From Alteriqipengyuania flavescens (GTDB taxonomy: Bacteria > Pseudomonadota > Alphaproteobacteria > Sphingomonadales > Sphingomonadaceae), in the NCBI RefSeq assembly GCF_030406725.1, contig NZ_CP129107.1, positions 1,654,501-1,718,500 on the forward strand: a stretch of 64,000 nucleotides of DNA, in the 5' to 3' direction. The first letter of the stretch is position 1; every line of letters begins with the position of its first letter. The notes beneath the pieces are model-generated. The model had not been told where the DNA came from. It made no database searches and was given only the letters and a program-made list of their open reading frames with translations. Both the position numbers and the translations under genes were made by a program. Below, one piece after another: positions 46,224 through 54,507 of the stretch.

Positions 46224-46751
46224 ATGACACGTTTCCATACCATCCTGATCGCCTCCGCCGGCGCGCTGGCGCTTTCCGCCTGCGCGTCCAAGGAACCGAA
46301 GGAACTGCCGCCCGAACCGCTGCCCCCCGTGACCGACAATGGCGGCATGCCGGACTATGGCGACGACACTGCAGGCGTCGCCCAGCCCGGCACGCAGGAG
46401 CATTTCGTCGCCGGCGTGAGCGGGCAGAACGTGATCTATTTCGACACCGACCGCTACAACATCGACAGCGCCGATGCCGCCGCTCTGCAGACGCAGGCGC
46501 GCTATCTCGGCATGTATCCCAACGTCACCGTGACGGTGGAAGGCCATGCCGACGAACGCGGCACGCGCGATTACAACCTCGCGCTGGGGGAACGGCGCGC
46601 GAATGCGGCGAAGAATTACCTCGTCGGCCTCGGCATCAGCGCCGCGCGCATCCGCACCGTCAGTTACGGCAAGGAACGCCCGGTCGCGCTCGGTTCGAAC
46701 GAGGCGGCCTGGGCGCAGAACCGCCGTGCCGTGACCGTGGTGGTCAACTGA
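46224..46751 (+). CDS. pal: Peptidoglycan-associated lipoprotein Pal
   Basis: 175 residues. Lipoprotein signal ends in LALSAC, then an acidic linker, then the OmpA-like domain (VIYFDTDRYNIDS, VEGHADERGTRDYNLALGER, ISAARIRTVSYGKERP). Anchors the outer membrane to peptidoglycan. The ATG at 46224 is eight bases after GGAG, better than ATG 46218. Confidence 0.96.
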   Translation: MTRFHTILIASAGALALSACASKEPKELPPEPLPPVTDNGGMPDYGDDTAGVAQPGTQEHFVAGVSGQNVIYFDTDRYNIDSADAAALQTQARYLGMYPNVTVTVEGHADERGTRDYNLALGERRANAAKNYLVGLGISAARIRTVSYGKERPVALGSNEAAWAQNRRAVTVVVN

Positions 46752-46925
46752 TCAGCGGCTGAAGAAGTCCGCAGGCGCCGGGATGTCCGGCGCCTGCGCT
46801 TCGATCTGCAGGAAAGCGGGCGCGGCCCCGCGTTTGCCGTCGCCCGCGATATGCGGTGCGAACAGCGCAAAGGCCGACATGGCGAAGACCGACGCGGCGG
46901 CGGACAGGGCGAGTTGCTTGCTCAT
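46752..46925 (-). CDS. Small secreted or membrane-anchored protein
   Basis: 57 residues, read directly from the minus strand: MSKQLALSAAASVFAMSAF followed by ALFAPHIAGDGKRGAAPAF and a proline-rich end. It starts with a signal-like helix. It ends one base after the pal stop, convergent. Part of its 3' end forms the hairpin CGCAGGCGCCGG/CCGGCGCCTGCG (46770-46798), which may be the pal terminator. Moderate support only. Confidence 0.5.
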   Translation of the reverse strand: MSKQLALSAAASVFAMSAFALFAPHIAGDGKRGAAPAFLQIEAQAPDIPAPADFFSR

Positions 46926-47073
46926 CATCTCTTGCAGTTCGGGATCGCAGCTGGATTGTGCAACTGCAACATTGCACTTTGAAACCTTGATTGCGGGTTA
47001 AGTTCCCCCTCCGGGTGGCACTTTCGCTCCCTGTCCCCTATCTCGGCCCGTGAAATGAGGCGCACGCACGACC

Positions 47074-47610
47074 ATGGCCGCTAAGGGCCGCAGCAACGAC
47101 TGGGGTTTCCCCCGCTGGCGCGGATACGAAGCCAGTCGCGAGGCGGAAACCGTGCGCCTGTGCGACCGCCACGGGTGCGAGGAGAAGGGCGATTGCCCCG
47201 CTCCCAAGAGCCCGAACAGCCCCGACCGGTGGTATTTCTGCCAGCGCCACGCAGCGGAATACAACAAGGACTGGGACTATTTCGAAGGCCTCGACAAGGA
47301 AGAGGCGGCCAAGCGCGCCAGCGCCGAACAGGCGGAGAATGCGGGCTATGCCGAAGCGGCGCATTATGGCTGGGGCGGCAGCGGAGACGGCACCCGCAGC
47401 GCCGACGAGATGCGCGCGCTCGAGGTGCTGGAACTGGAACCCCATGTCGAATTCGCCGACATCAAGAAGGCCTTCCGCGCCAAGGCCAAGGAAGTGCACC
47501 CGGACGTGAAGCCCGGCGATGCGGAGGCGGCGAAGCAATTCCAGGCCGTGAGCGTGGCCTACGAAGTCCTGAAAGCCGCCGAGGAACGCCGCGAGTGGCG
47601 CGGCTCGTGA
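47074..47610 (+). CDS. DnaJ domain protein
   Basis: 178 residues. The C-terminal ~65 residues are a J domain (EVLELEPHVEFADIKKAFRA, the HPD in EVHPDVKPGD, QFQAVSVAYEVLK). The N-terminal half carries cysteines (CDRHGCEEKGDC, FCQRHAAEYN) that may bind zinc. It probably recruits DnaK to a specific client. Common in this group of bacteria. Confidence 0.9.
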   Translation: MAAKGRSNDWGFPRWRGYEASREAETVRLCDRHGCEEKGDCPAPKSPNSPDRWYFCQRHAAEYNKDWDYFEGLDKEEAAKRASAEQAENAGYAEAAHYGWGGSGDGTRSADEMRALEVLELEPHVEFADIKKAFRAKAKEVHPDVKPGDAEAAKQFQAVSVAYEVLKAAEERREWRGS

Positions 47611-47649
47611 CCAGTAGGTTTAGGACGGCACCTTCAGCGAGGCGTCGTC

Positions 47650-48099
47650 TTATTCACCCATGTAACAGTCGTCCGGGCCCGCTATCCATTCGCGCTCTTC
47701 GAAGCCGTCTCCGACAGGGAAAAAGCCACGAACAGTGTTGGTGTCTTCGTTATAAAACGAAAGTGAAGCCATCGTTCCTGCAAAATAGCAATTTGTCCAC
47801 ACTTCTCCCTCTTTGATCGAGGTCCGCGTAGTAGAAAGAATTTTCACTACCTCAACGCCTCCAGTTTGGCGCCGCGTAACAATTTCATTCAGGCTCAGTA
47901 TGAAAAGGTCTTCGCGGTAGAAGACCTCGTATGTACGCATTTGATTTTCCGTCAATCCGCCCCCTGCCGACGTCCATCCTCGGAAGTTTTCGCTGTTAGA
48001 TGAGTTGAAATAGTCACCCACTTCAGGTTCATCGAATACAGCGAATAAACTGAAACCAAGAATTGACGTTAGCAACGATACGGAAGCTGGGATAGACAT
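47650..48099 (-). CDS. Hypothetical protein of low GC content
   Basis: 149 residues with a short hydrophobic N-terminus (MSIPASVSLLTSILGFSLFA), probably a signal or anchor. No domain recognised. Base composition is far more AT-rich than neighbours, suggesting transfer. The ATG at 48099 follows AGAGGCGCGCG, a ribosome site. The AT-rich character extends to about 48190. Confidence 0.6.
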   Translation of the reverse strand: MSIPASVSLLTSILGFSLFAVFDEPEVGDYFNSSNSENFRGWTSAGGGLTENQMRTYEVFYREDLFILSLNEIVTRRQTGGVEVVKILSTTRTSIKEGEVWTNCYFAGTMASLSFYNEDTNTVRGFFPVGDGFEEREWIAGPDDCYMGE

Positions 48100-48187
48100 C
48101 GCGCGCCTCTGGCTTGATAAAAATAACCGCAAATGTAGAGGTCAATCTGAGCCTATGCGGATAAGCGTGTATCCTATAGATTGATTC

Positions 48188-49093
48188 CTACTGATAGTAA
48201 ACTTTTGTTTCCAGGGTTTTCTCTAGGGCCTCCGCGAAGCGTGTCCCGAGGCCCGGCCCTTCGAGCGGATAGAGGAACGGTTCTATCAGTTCCGCTTCCA
48301 TCACTGCCAGCGTGCCGCCCGCGCGGATCATGTCTATTCGGGCATAAAGCAGGTCGTCGAAGGGCAGGCTGGCGAGCACGGCCTCGGCCGCGGCAAGGTC
48401 GGCCGGGGCGGGCTCGATTGCGGTGTCGATGCCCCCGAACATGGACTGGATTCGGTAATCGCCCGCCGCCGGGAGTTTCAGGATCGCGTGGCTGAAAGCG
48501 CCGCCGACGAAGACGAAGCTGTATTCGCCCTCTTCCGCGATGGCGGGAAGGAAAGGCTGGATCATCGCCGGATGGCCGAGCGTCCAGCCGGCAGCAGGCG
48601 GATCGTCCCGCGTAAAGCTGTGTTGGCCGAGCGCGCCGGCGCCCACCTGGCGCTTCACCACGACGCGGTCCGTTCCGAAACGATCGAAGGCGGACAGGAC
48701 ATCGCCGCGCGAGGCATCGTCCAGCCACAGCGTCGGCACGGTCGCCGCGCCGCGCTCCGCCAGGTCCTGCAGGTAGGTCTTGCGGGCGTTCCAGCGTACC
48801 ACCTGCGGCGGATTGCAGACCGCGATGCCGCGCGCTTCCAACGCCTCTAGCCGGGTCAGGAATTCCTTCAGCCGGTCCTGGTAATCCCACGCCGTGCCCA
48901 GCATCACCAGCGCGAGGCCCTCGAATTGATCGAGCGGCGCAGCCCAGTCGATCTCCACCAGCTCGAACCCGCGGTCCGCCAGCGCGGGGCGCAGGGCATC
49001 CACCTGCCGGTCGTGTTCGTAGGCGTCGCTGCGCCGTTCGGGCGAGGCGGGAAGCGTGCCCGGACAGGCAAGGAAGCCGATTCGGGCCGCCAT
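48188..49093 (-). CDS. ATP-grasp family protein
   Basis: 301 residues. The ATP-grasp fold is visible in RVVVKRQVGAGALGQHSF, MIQPFLPAIAEEGEYSFVFV and LYARIDMIRAGGTLAVMEAE, with the Mg-binding ELIEP. It resembles the glutathione-synthetase/DcsG-like group that ligates amino acids; the substrate is not known. Ends just before the trans-sulfuration gene on the same strand, four bases apart, so the two are probably cotranscribed. Confidence 0.85.
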   Translation of the reverse strand: MAARIGFLACPGTLPASPERRSDAYEHDRQVDALRPALADRGFELVEIDWAAPLDQFEGLALVMLGTAWDYQDRLKEFLTRLEALEARGIAVCNPPQVVRWNARKTYLQDLAERGAATVPTLWLDDASRGDVLSAFDRFGTDRVVVKRQVGAGALGQHSFTRDDPPAAGWTLGHPAMIQPFLPAIAEEGEYSFVFVGGAFSHAILKLPAAGDYRIQSMFGGIDTAIEPAPADLAAAEAVLASLPFDDLLYARIDMIRAGGTLAVMEAELIEPFLYPLEGPGLGTRFAEALEKTLETKVYYQ

Positions 49094-49096
49094 GTG

Positions 49097-50410
49097 TCAG
49101 ACTTCGCCCAGCGCCTGGTCGAAATCTGCGATCAGGTCGTCCGCATCCTCGATCCCGATGGAAATGCGCACGAGGTTGTCGGAAATGCCGAGTGCCTGCT
49201 TGCGCGCATGCGGCACGGACAGATGCGTCATGCTGGCCGGGTGGCTGGCGAGCGTTTCGGTCCCGCCGAGGCTGACGGCCAGCTTGGCGATTTTCAGCGC
49301 GTCGAGGAAGCGGAAGCATTCTTCCTCCCCGCCCTTGATGAACAGGCTGAATGTGCTGCCGGCGCCCAGATCGTGCCGGTCGTAGATGTCCTTCTGCCGC
49401 GCGTCGGAAATGAAGCCGAGGTAGCCGAGGCCTTCCACCTTGTCGCGCCCGCGCAGGAATTCGCAGACCTTCGCGGCATTTTCGCCCGCGCGCTGCATGC
49501 GCAGTTCGACCGTTTCGAGGCTGCGCAACAGCATCCACGCGGTGTTGGGATCGGCGATGCCGCCCATCGTGTTGCGCAGCGCGCGGACCGGGTCCATCCA
49601 CTTCTTGGCGCCGGCGATGGAGCCTGCGACGAGGTCCGAATGGCCGCCGACATACTTGGTCAGCGAGTAGACCACGATGTCCGCCCCGTGGTCGAGCGGG
49701 CGCGACCACAGCGGGCCGAGGAAGGTGTTGTCGATAGCGATGGGAGACTCGAGTGACGCCGCATCGCGCGCATCACGCACCGCCTGCACGTCCACCAACG
49801 CGTTGGTCGGGTTGGCCGGGCTTTCGAGATAGACCATGGCGACCTTGCCGCCCTGTTCGTCGGCCTGCGCTTTCGCCCTGGCGAGGACATCGTCCAGCTC
49901 CTCGCGCGTGGCACCGGCGGGAAAGTCGAGATAGGTGACGCCGAATTTGGACAGGACTTTCGACACGAACCCTTCGGACGCGGCGTAGAGCGGGCCGGAA
50001 TGGACGATGACGTCGCCGGCGCTGCAATAGGCCAGCATCAGCACGGTTACCGCGGTCATGCCGCTGGAGAAGCACAGCGCATCCTCCGCGCCGTCCCAGA
50101 CTGCCAGCCGATCTTCCAGGATTTCCTGGTTCGGACCGTTGAAGCGGGAATAGACCAGGCCTTCCGCGCCGCCGGGGCGCTGGCCGGTGATGCCTTCGAA
50201 ATGCCGCTTGCCTGCCGCCGCATTCTCGAACGCGAACGTGCTGGTGAGGAAGATCGGCGCCTTCAGGCTGCCTTCGGACAGGGCGGGGTCGTATCCGTGC
50301 CCCATCATCAGCGTGGCGGGCTTCATCTGGCGGCCGTTCAGCTTGCCGACTTCGGGCTTCGGATTGCGGCGCGGGGTGGGCTTGTCGGTGGCGTCGATGG
50401 CGTCGGTCAT
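49097..50410 (-). CDS. Cys/Met metabolism PLP enzyme (cystathionine gamma-synthase family)
   Basis: 437 residues. Pyridoxal phosphate lysine in YSLTKYVGGHSD, phosphate-binding CFSSGMTAVTV, and IAIDNTFLGPL. Longer N-terminus than usual (~35 residues before the conserved core). The family includes cystathionine gamma-synthase, gamma-lyase and O-acetylhomoserine sulfhydrylase; I cannot decide among them. Upstream 50411-50592 has hairpin-forming sequence but no riboswitch consensus I recognise. Confidence 0.9.
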   Translation of the reverse strand: MTDAIDATDKPTPRRNPKPEVGKLNGRQMKPATLMMGHGYDPALSEGSLKAPIFLTSTFAFENAAAGKRHFEGITGQRPGGAEGLVYSRFNGPNQEILEDRLAVWDGAEDALCFSSGMTAVTVLMLAYCSAGDVIVHSGPLYAASEGFVSKVLSKFGVTYLDFPAGATREELDDVLARAKAQADEQGGKVAMVYLESPANPTNALVDVQAVRDARDAASLESPIAIDNTFLGPLWSRPLDHGADIVVYSLTKYVGGHSDLVAGSIAGAKKWMDPVRALRNTMGGIADPNTAWMLLRSLETVELRMQRAGENAAKVCEFLRGRDKVEGLGYLGFISDARQKDIYDRHDLGAGSTFSLFIKGGEEECFRFLDALKIAKLAVSLGGTETLASHPASMTHLSVPHARKQALGISDNLVRISIGIEDADDLIADFDQALGEV

Positions 50411-50592
50411 GACGGTGCTTCCTGTAACGGTCGCTCCCAGGAAGGCAGGAGCCGGATCGGGCGCGGCCCGGGGCGCTGGCGATCCTAACCTCCGCAGGAA
50501 CGCATCTCCGCCAGGCTGTGCGGTCGCCGGCAGCGACTATCGCCGGCGGGTACCGATTTCAACCGGAATGGCAGGCTTTTGCGCCGCTGCGG

Positions 50593-51074
50593 TCAGCTCA
50601 GCCCGGCGGCGGCGAAGCAGACCGCGACGATCAGCGCGATGCCGCACAGGTCGAGGACGAAGCCGGCACGCACCATCCGGCCGATGCGGATGTTGCCGGT
50701 CGACCATGCGATGGCATTGGGACCGGTCCCGGCGGGCAGCATGAAGCCCCAGCTGGCGGCGAGGGCGGCGGGCATCGCCAGCAGCATCGGATCGGCGCCC
50801 AGCGCGACGACCAGGCTGGCGACGATGGGGATGATGGCGCTTGCCGTGGCGACGGCATCGCCTCGGTCATCCACCACGCCGCCATCAGCACGACGAGGCC
50901 GGCGACGATGAAGGCCTGCTGCGACAGGCCCGCGGGTGCGGGCACGAACGCCGTGAATGCGAGCACCAGCGCTCCCGCCACCAGACCGATCCTGCCCGCC
51001 GTCACTACCGGAACTCCCCCATTGCGCGCCACGTCAGGGTTCGCGTGGCCAGGCGCAAGCTTGCTGTCAGGCAA
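50593..51074 (-). pseudogene. SLC13/DASS anion transporter remnant
   Basis: The upstream frame gives the first helices (IGLVAGALVLAFTAFVPAPA, FIVAGLVVLMAAWWMTEAMP); then the reading changes frame near 50870 and gives the C-terminal helices (VATASAIIPIVASLVVALGA, SWGFMLPAGTGPNAIAWSTG, CGIALIVAVCFAAAG). About 350 residues of the middle are missing. The gene is therefore an internal-deletion relic. Confidence 0.75.
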
Positions 51075-51121
51075 CAGCCGCGTTCAGGACCGCTCAAGCG
51101 CACCAGGGCTAGAAAGGCATC

Positions 51122-51781
51122 ATGTTCAGGAATATCGCCATTGCCGCCGCCGGCTCGCTCGCATTGTGCGGTGCCGCCTTGCCCGCAACCGCAGCCGCGC
51201 CCGGAACGCCGCAGGCGCAGGCGTGGACCATCGGACCGATCGTGCAGGGGCGGAACTATTCGGTCGGCATGCCGCGTCACCCGATGCAGTCGGGGTCGAA
51301 CATCGCCATCGACCTGCCCGGTCCGACCGAGCGGGACGGGCACGTTCATTACGTGACCTTCAACCCGGGCTCTCTCGAAGGCGCGCGGCGGATCGTGATG
51401 CGCTATCGGATCGACATGGATGCGGGAACGCGGATCGTGCCGCGCGAAAATCCGCGGCAAGCGGCGATGCTGTCGCTGCATTTCCAGCGTCGCGGCGATA
51501 ACTGGAGCGGGCGCGGAGAGTACGAGGCGTATCGCTGGTATTCGCCCCCGGCAAAGATGATGCCGCTGACGCGCGGCACACACACGGTCACCGTTTCGCT
51601 CGACGAGAACTGGAAAGCGGTCGGCAGGTCCTATGCCAAGAATAGTCCGCGCGCGTTCCAGGCGGCCCTGCGGAATACCGGCGCGGTCGGCTTCACCCTC
51701 GGTTCGCGCGGCGGCCGCGGGCACGGCGTCTACGCGACCGGCCCCGCTCGCATGACTGTCCTCGACTTCCGGGTCGAGTAA
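51122..51781 (+). CDS. Secreted protein of unknown function
   Basis: 219 residues. Signal peptide IAIAAAGSLALCGAALPATA. The mature part is beta-rich (SGSNIAIDLPGPTERDGHVH, YVTFNPGSLEGARRIVMRYR), which may be a carbohydrate-binding or concanavalin-like fold, but no family is recognised. A terminator follows. Confidence 0.78.
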   Translation: MFRNIAIAAAGSLALCGAALPATAAAPGTPQAQAWTIGPIVQGRNYSVGMPRHPMQSGSNIAIDLPGPTERDGHVHYVTFNPGSLEGARRIVMRYRIDMDAGTRIVPRENPRQAAMLSLHFQRRGDNWSGRGEYEAYRWYSPPAKMMPLTRGTHTVTVSLDENWKAVGRSYAKNSPRAFQAALRNTGAVGFTLGSRGGRGHGVYATGPARMTVLDFRVE

Positions 51782-51793
51782 CCTTCACAAACA

Positions 51794-51822
51794 AAAAAGG
51801 GCGCCCGGTGCGGCGCCCTTTT
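51794..51822. terminator. Bidirectional terminator between convergent genes
   Basis: AAGGGCGCC-CGGTGC-GGCGCCCTT flanked by AAAA and TTCC, between the secreted protein gene and infC. Confidence 0.85.
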
Positions 51823-51844
51823 CCTTATTCGGTCTTGCACCGGC

Positions 51845-52387
51845 CTATTTCGGCGAGATTACCATCAGCATCTGCCGGCCTTCGAGGCGGGGGAATGCTT
51901 CGACCTTGGCGATTTCGGTCGTGTCGTCCTGAACCCGCTTGAGCAGGTCCATGCCCAGGTTCTGGTGCGCCATCTCGCGGCCGCGGAAGCGCAGCGTGAC
52001 CTTGACCTTGTCCCCGTTCTCGATGAATTTCACCACGTTGCGCATCTTCACGTCGTAGTCGTGCGTGTCGATGTTCGGGCGCATCTTCACTTCCTTGATG
52101 TCCTGGGTCTTTTGCGTCTTGCGCGCCAGGTTGGCCTTTTTCTGGGCATCGTAACGGTGCTTGCCGACATCGAGGAACTTGCAGACCGGCGGGTCCGCAT
52201 TGGGTGAAACTTCGACGAGGTTGAGGCCGACTGCGGCGGCCTGTTCGATCGCTTCGCGCGTGAACATCACGCCCAGGTTCTCGCCCTGATCGTCGATCAC
52301 GCGAACCTTGTCTGACTGGATGAAATTGTCGAAGCGGGGCCCGCTCTTAACGGGGGGCGTGTTCATACGCCGGGGGGGACGAGGTAT
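51845..52387 (-). CDS. infC: Translation initiation factor IF-3, likely ATA start
   Basis: IF-3 keeps ribosome subunits apart and rejects non-standard start codons. About 180 residues, with the N-terminal (DKVRVIDDQGENLGVMFTRE) and C-terminal (RPNIDTHDYDVKMRN, VTLRFRGREMAHQNLG) domains complete. The first ATG (52366) has no ribosome site at proper distance. Seven codons upstream is ATA (52387) with AGGAGA seven bases before it, giving MPRPPRRMNTPP. infC begins with AUU in other bacteria for autoregulation, so ATA is plausible. Confidence 0.93.
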   Translation of the reverse strand: MPRPPRRMNTPPVKSGPRFDNFIQSDKVRVIDDQGENLGVMFTREAIEQAAAVGLNLVEVSPNADPPVCKFLDVGKHRYDAQKKANLARKTQKTQDIKEVKMRPNIDTHDYDVKMRNVVKFIENGDKVKVTLRFRGREMAHQNLGMDLLKRVQDDTTEIAKVEAFPRLEGRQMLMVISPK

Positions 52388-52463
52388 AAGTCTTTCTCCT
52401 GTGACTCGTTGAAATCAGCCTTCCATGTAGGGGCTAATCCCCCGCCGCGCTAGTAGGCGCAGG

Positions 52464-53168
52464 TCAGGCAGCCGCACGCCACAGCGGAAATGTGGCGAGC
52501 TTGCCACGGGTGGGCACCACCGCGTCGATGGTATTGGCGGGCTGCAGCGCCTTCAGGATCGCCGGATCGCCCGCATCCATCCCGCCGGTGAGCGCGCCGA
52601 AGGCCGGCATGACGATCCGCGCGCCGTCCGCCCTGCGCGCCACCACCGCGCAGGGCCGGCGGATCGCCCGGCGGCGAATCTTCAACTGCAGGCGCGGGTG
52701 AAAATGACCGGAAATCTCGGGCCGGGTTTCACCTTTCCGCGCGATATGCCGCAGGATGAAGCCGCCGAGCTCCACTTCCTTCGCCAGCGTCCCGCCCAGT
52801 TTCTTCTTCAGCTGCGGATCGTGGTTGCCGGTGATCCACACCCAGTCGGTCGCCCGCGTCAGCGCCGCGAGCATGCCCGCGGCATGCGGCTCCAGCCGGT
52901 CGACGCCCGCGCTGTCGTGGAAATTGTCGCCCAGCGTGATGACCCGCCGCGCGTCGGTAAGGCGGATTTCCTCCGACAGGCGCTCCAGCGTCTCGCGGCT
53001 GTCGTATGGCGGCAGGAACTGCCCGGTCGTGGCGTAGAAGCTCGCCTTTTCGAGATGCAGGTCCGCCACCAGCAGCGCGCGTTCGCGCGGCCAGTAGAGC
53101 GTGCGCCCCTCGGTCAGGACGAGCTCTTCACCGGCAAATTCGAAAGGGGCGAACGAAACGGGAACCAT
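52464..53168 (-). CDS. pdeM: Ligase-associated DNA damage response endonuclease PdeM
   Basis: 234 residues of the calcineurin-type metallophosphoesterase fold. Metal ligands: LLVADLHLEK, TLGDNFHD, ITGNHD, SGHFHP. PdeM acts with a DNA ligase and exonuclease in a bacterial damage response; those partners are not next to it here. The alternative is a general phosphodiesterase, but the pattern fits PdeM. Confidence 0.88.
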   Translation of the reverse strand: MVPVSFAPFEFAGEELVLTEGRTLYWPRERALLVADLHLEKASFYATTGQFLPPYDSRETLERLSEEIRLTDARRVITLGDNFHDSAGVDRLEPHAAGMLAALTRATDWVWITGNHDPQLKKKLGGTLAKEVELGGFILRHIARKGETRPEISGHFHPRLQLKIRRRAIRRPCAVVARRADGARIVMPAFGALTGGMDAGDPAILKALQPANTIDAVVPTRGKLATFPLWRAAA

Positions 53169-53213
53169 GACCGGCTATTGCCGCAAGGTTTCAGCGATGG
53201 CAAGTGGCATGCC

Positions 53214-54071
53214 ATGACCGATACCGACAACTGGACGCAAACCGCGCGCACGTGGTTCGAAACCCTGCGCGACCGCATCTGCGGGGAGTTCGAGACCATC
53301 GAGCGTGAAGCCGGCTCCGATGCCTCATTCGACTATGCCGAATGGGCGCGGGAGGAAGAGGGCAACGACAATCCCGGCGGCGGCGTGCGCGGGGTGATGA
53401 AAGGCAAGGTGTTCGAAAAGGTCGGCGTCAACGTCTCGACCGTGCACGGAAATTTCTCGCCCGAGTTCGCCGGGCAGGTGAATGGCGCCAGCGCCGATAA
53501 TCCGGGCTTCACCGCCACCGGAATCAGCCTGGTTGCCCACATGGCCAACCCGCACGTGCCCGCCGTGCACATGAACACGCGCTTCCTGACCACCGGCAAG
53601 TCGTGGTTCGGCGGCGGTGCGGACCTCAATCCGCCGATCCCCTATGCCGAGGACACGGAGGCCTTCCACGCCCGCCTGCGCGCGGCCTGCGCGGCCCACA
53701 ACCCGACCTATTACGAGCGGTTCAGGAAGTGGGCGGACGACTATTTCTACATTCCCCACCGCGGCGTGCACCGCGGGGTGGGCGGGATTTTCTACGACCA
53801 CCTGGAATGCGACGACGCGGCCGCGTTCGAGCGCAATCTGGCTTTCACGAAGGATGTCGGCGAGGCGTTCCTCGACATCTATCCCCAGCTCGTGCGCGGG
53901 CGCATGGCAGCCAGCTTCGACGAGGCGGACAAGCGCCGGCAGCTGGAATGGCGCGGCCGCTATGCCGAATTCAACCTGGTCTACGACCGGGGAACCCTGT
54001 TCGGCCTCAAGACCGGCGGCAATATCGACGCCATCCTGATGAGCCTGCCGCCCGAAGCCAGCTGGAACTAG
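53214..54071 (+). CDS. hemF: Oxygen-dependent coproporphyrinogen III oxidase HemF
   Basis: 285 residues. Converts coproporphyrinogen III to protoporphyrinogen IX in haem synthesis using O2. Conserved motifs: GVNVSTVHGNFS, VPAVHMNTRFL, WFGGGADLNP, FYIPHRGVHRGVGGIFYDHL and FNLVYDRGTLFGLKTGGN. Length is normal; ATG at 53214. Confidence 0.96.
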   Translation: MTDTDNWTQTARTWFETLRDRICGEFETIEREAGSDASFDYAEWAREEEGNDNPGGGVRGVMKGKVFEKVGVNVSTVHGNFSPEFAGQVNGASADNPGFTATGISLVAHMANPHVPAVHMNTRFLTTGKSWFGGGADLNPPIPYAEDTEAFHARLRAACAAHNPTYYERFRKWADDYFYIPHRGVHRGVGGIFYDHLECDDAAAFERNLAFTKDVGEAFLDIYPQLVRGRMAASFDEADKRRQLEWRGRYAEFNLVYDRGTLFGLKTGGNIDAILMSLPPEASWN

Positions 54072-54132
54072 GCGGCAAGGCTGGGCAGGGCGGGCGCACC
54101 GGACACGAGTCCGGCGCGCCCGCCTGCGGGGG

Positions 54133-54366
54133 TCAGAAACCGCCGAACGTGCCGACCGAGGAGCAGACTTCGGTCGTGCTCGGGAACGGGTTTTCGTAAC
54201 CGGGCAGGCCGCTCGGCTCGGTGGGGACGTCCCTGCACTCGATGATTTCGCATTCGCCGGAATACTGGTTGCACGACACGTAGACGTCGTGCGCAGAAGC
54301 GAAGGACGGTGCAAGTGCTGCGAGGGCCGCAAAGGCAATGCCGGCGCGCTTGGTGACGTTGTTCAT
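54133..54366 (-). CDS. Small secreted cysteine-containing protein
   Basis: 77 residues. Signal peptide AGIAFAALAALAPSFASA, then a ~50-residue mature part with four cysteines (VSCNQYSGECEIIECRD, TEVCSS), likely in disulfide bonds. No family recognised. Start ATG at 54366. The convergent hemF ends about 60 bases away, with a GC-rich hairpin between. Confidence 0.72.
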   Translation of the reverse strand: MNNVTKRAGIAFAALAALAPSFASAHDVYVSCNQYSGECEIIECRDVPTEPSGLPGYENPFPSTTEVCSSVGTFGGF

Positions 54367-54507
54367 GGTAACTCCCCTTGTGGTTGTCAGAGGCGTTGAA
54401 CGTAATGCGGCGTGTGCGCCGGCGTCTGTAGGACAGATGTAGCTAGTCCATGCGCACTAGGGGCGGCGGGACACGAAATAACGGATGCGCCGCTGACCGA
54501 TTTCGCT

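Noticed and set aside
50411-50592. Possible SAM or SAH riboswitch before the trans-sulfuration gene
   Set aside because: The minus-strand leader has hairpins such as GCTCC/GGGAGC, but none of the conserved blocks of SAM-I, SAM-II or SAH riboswitches could be matched.
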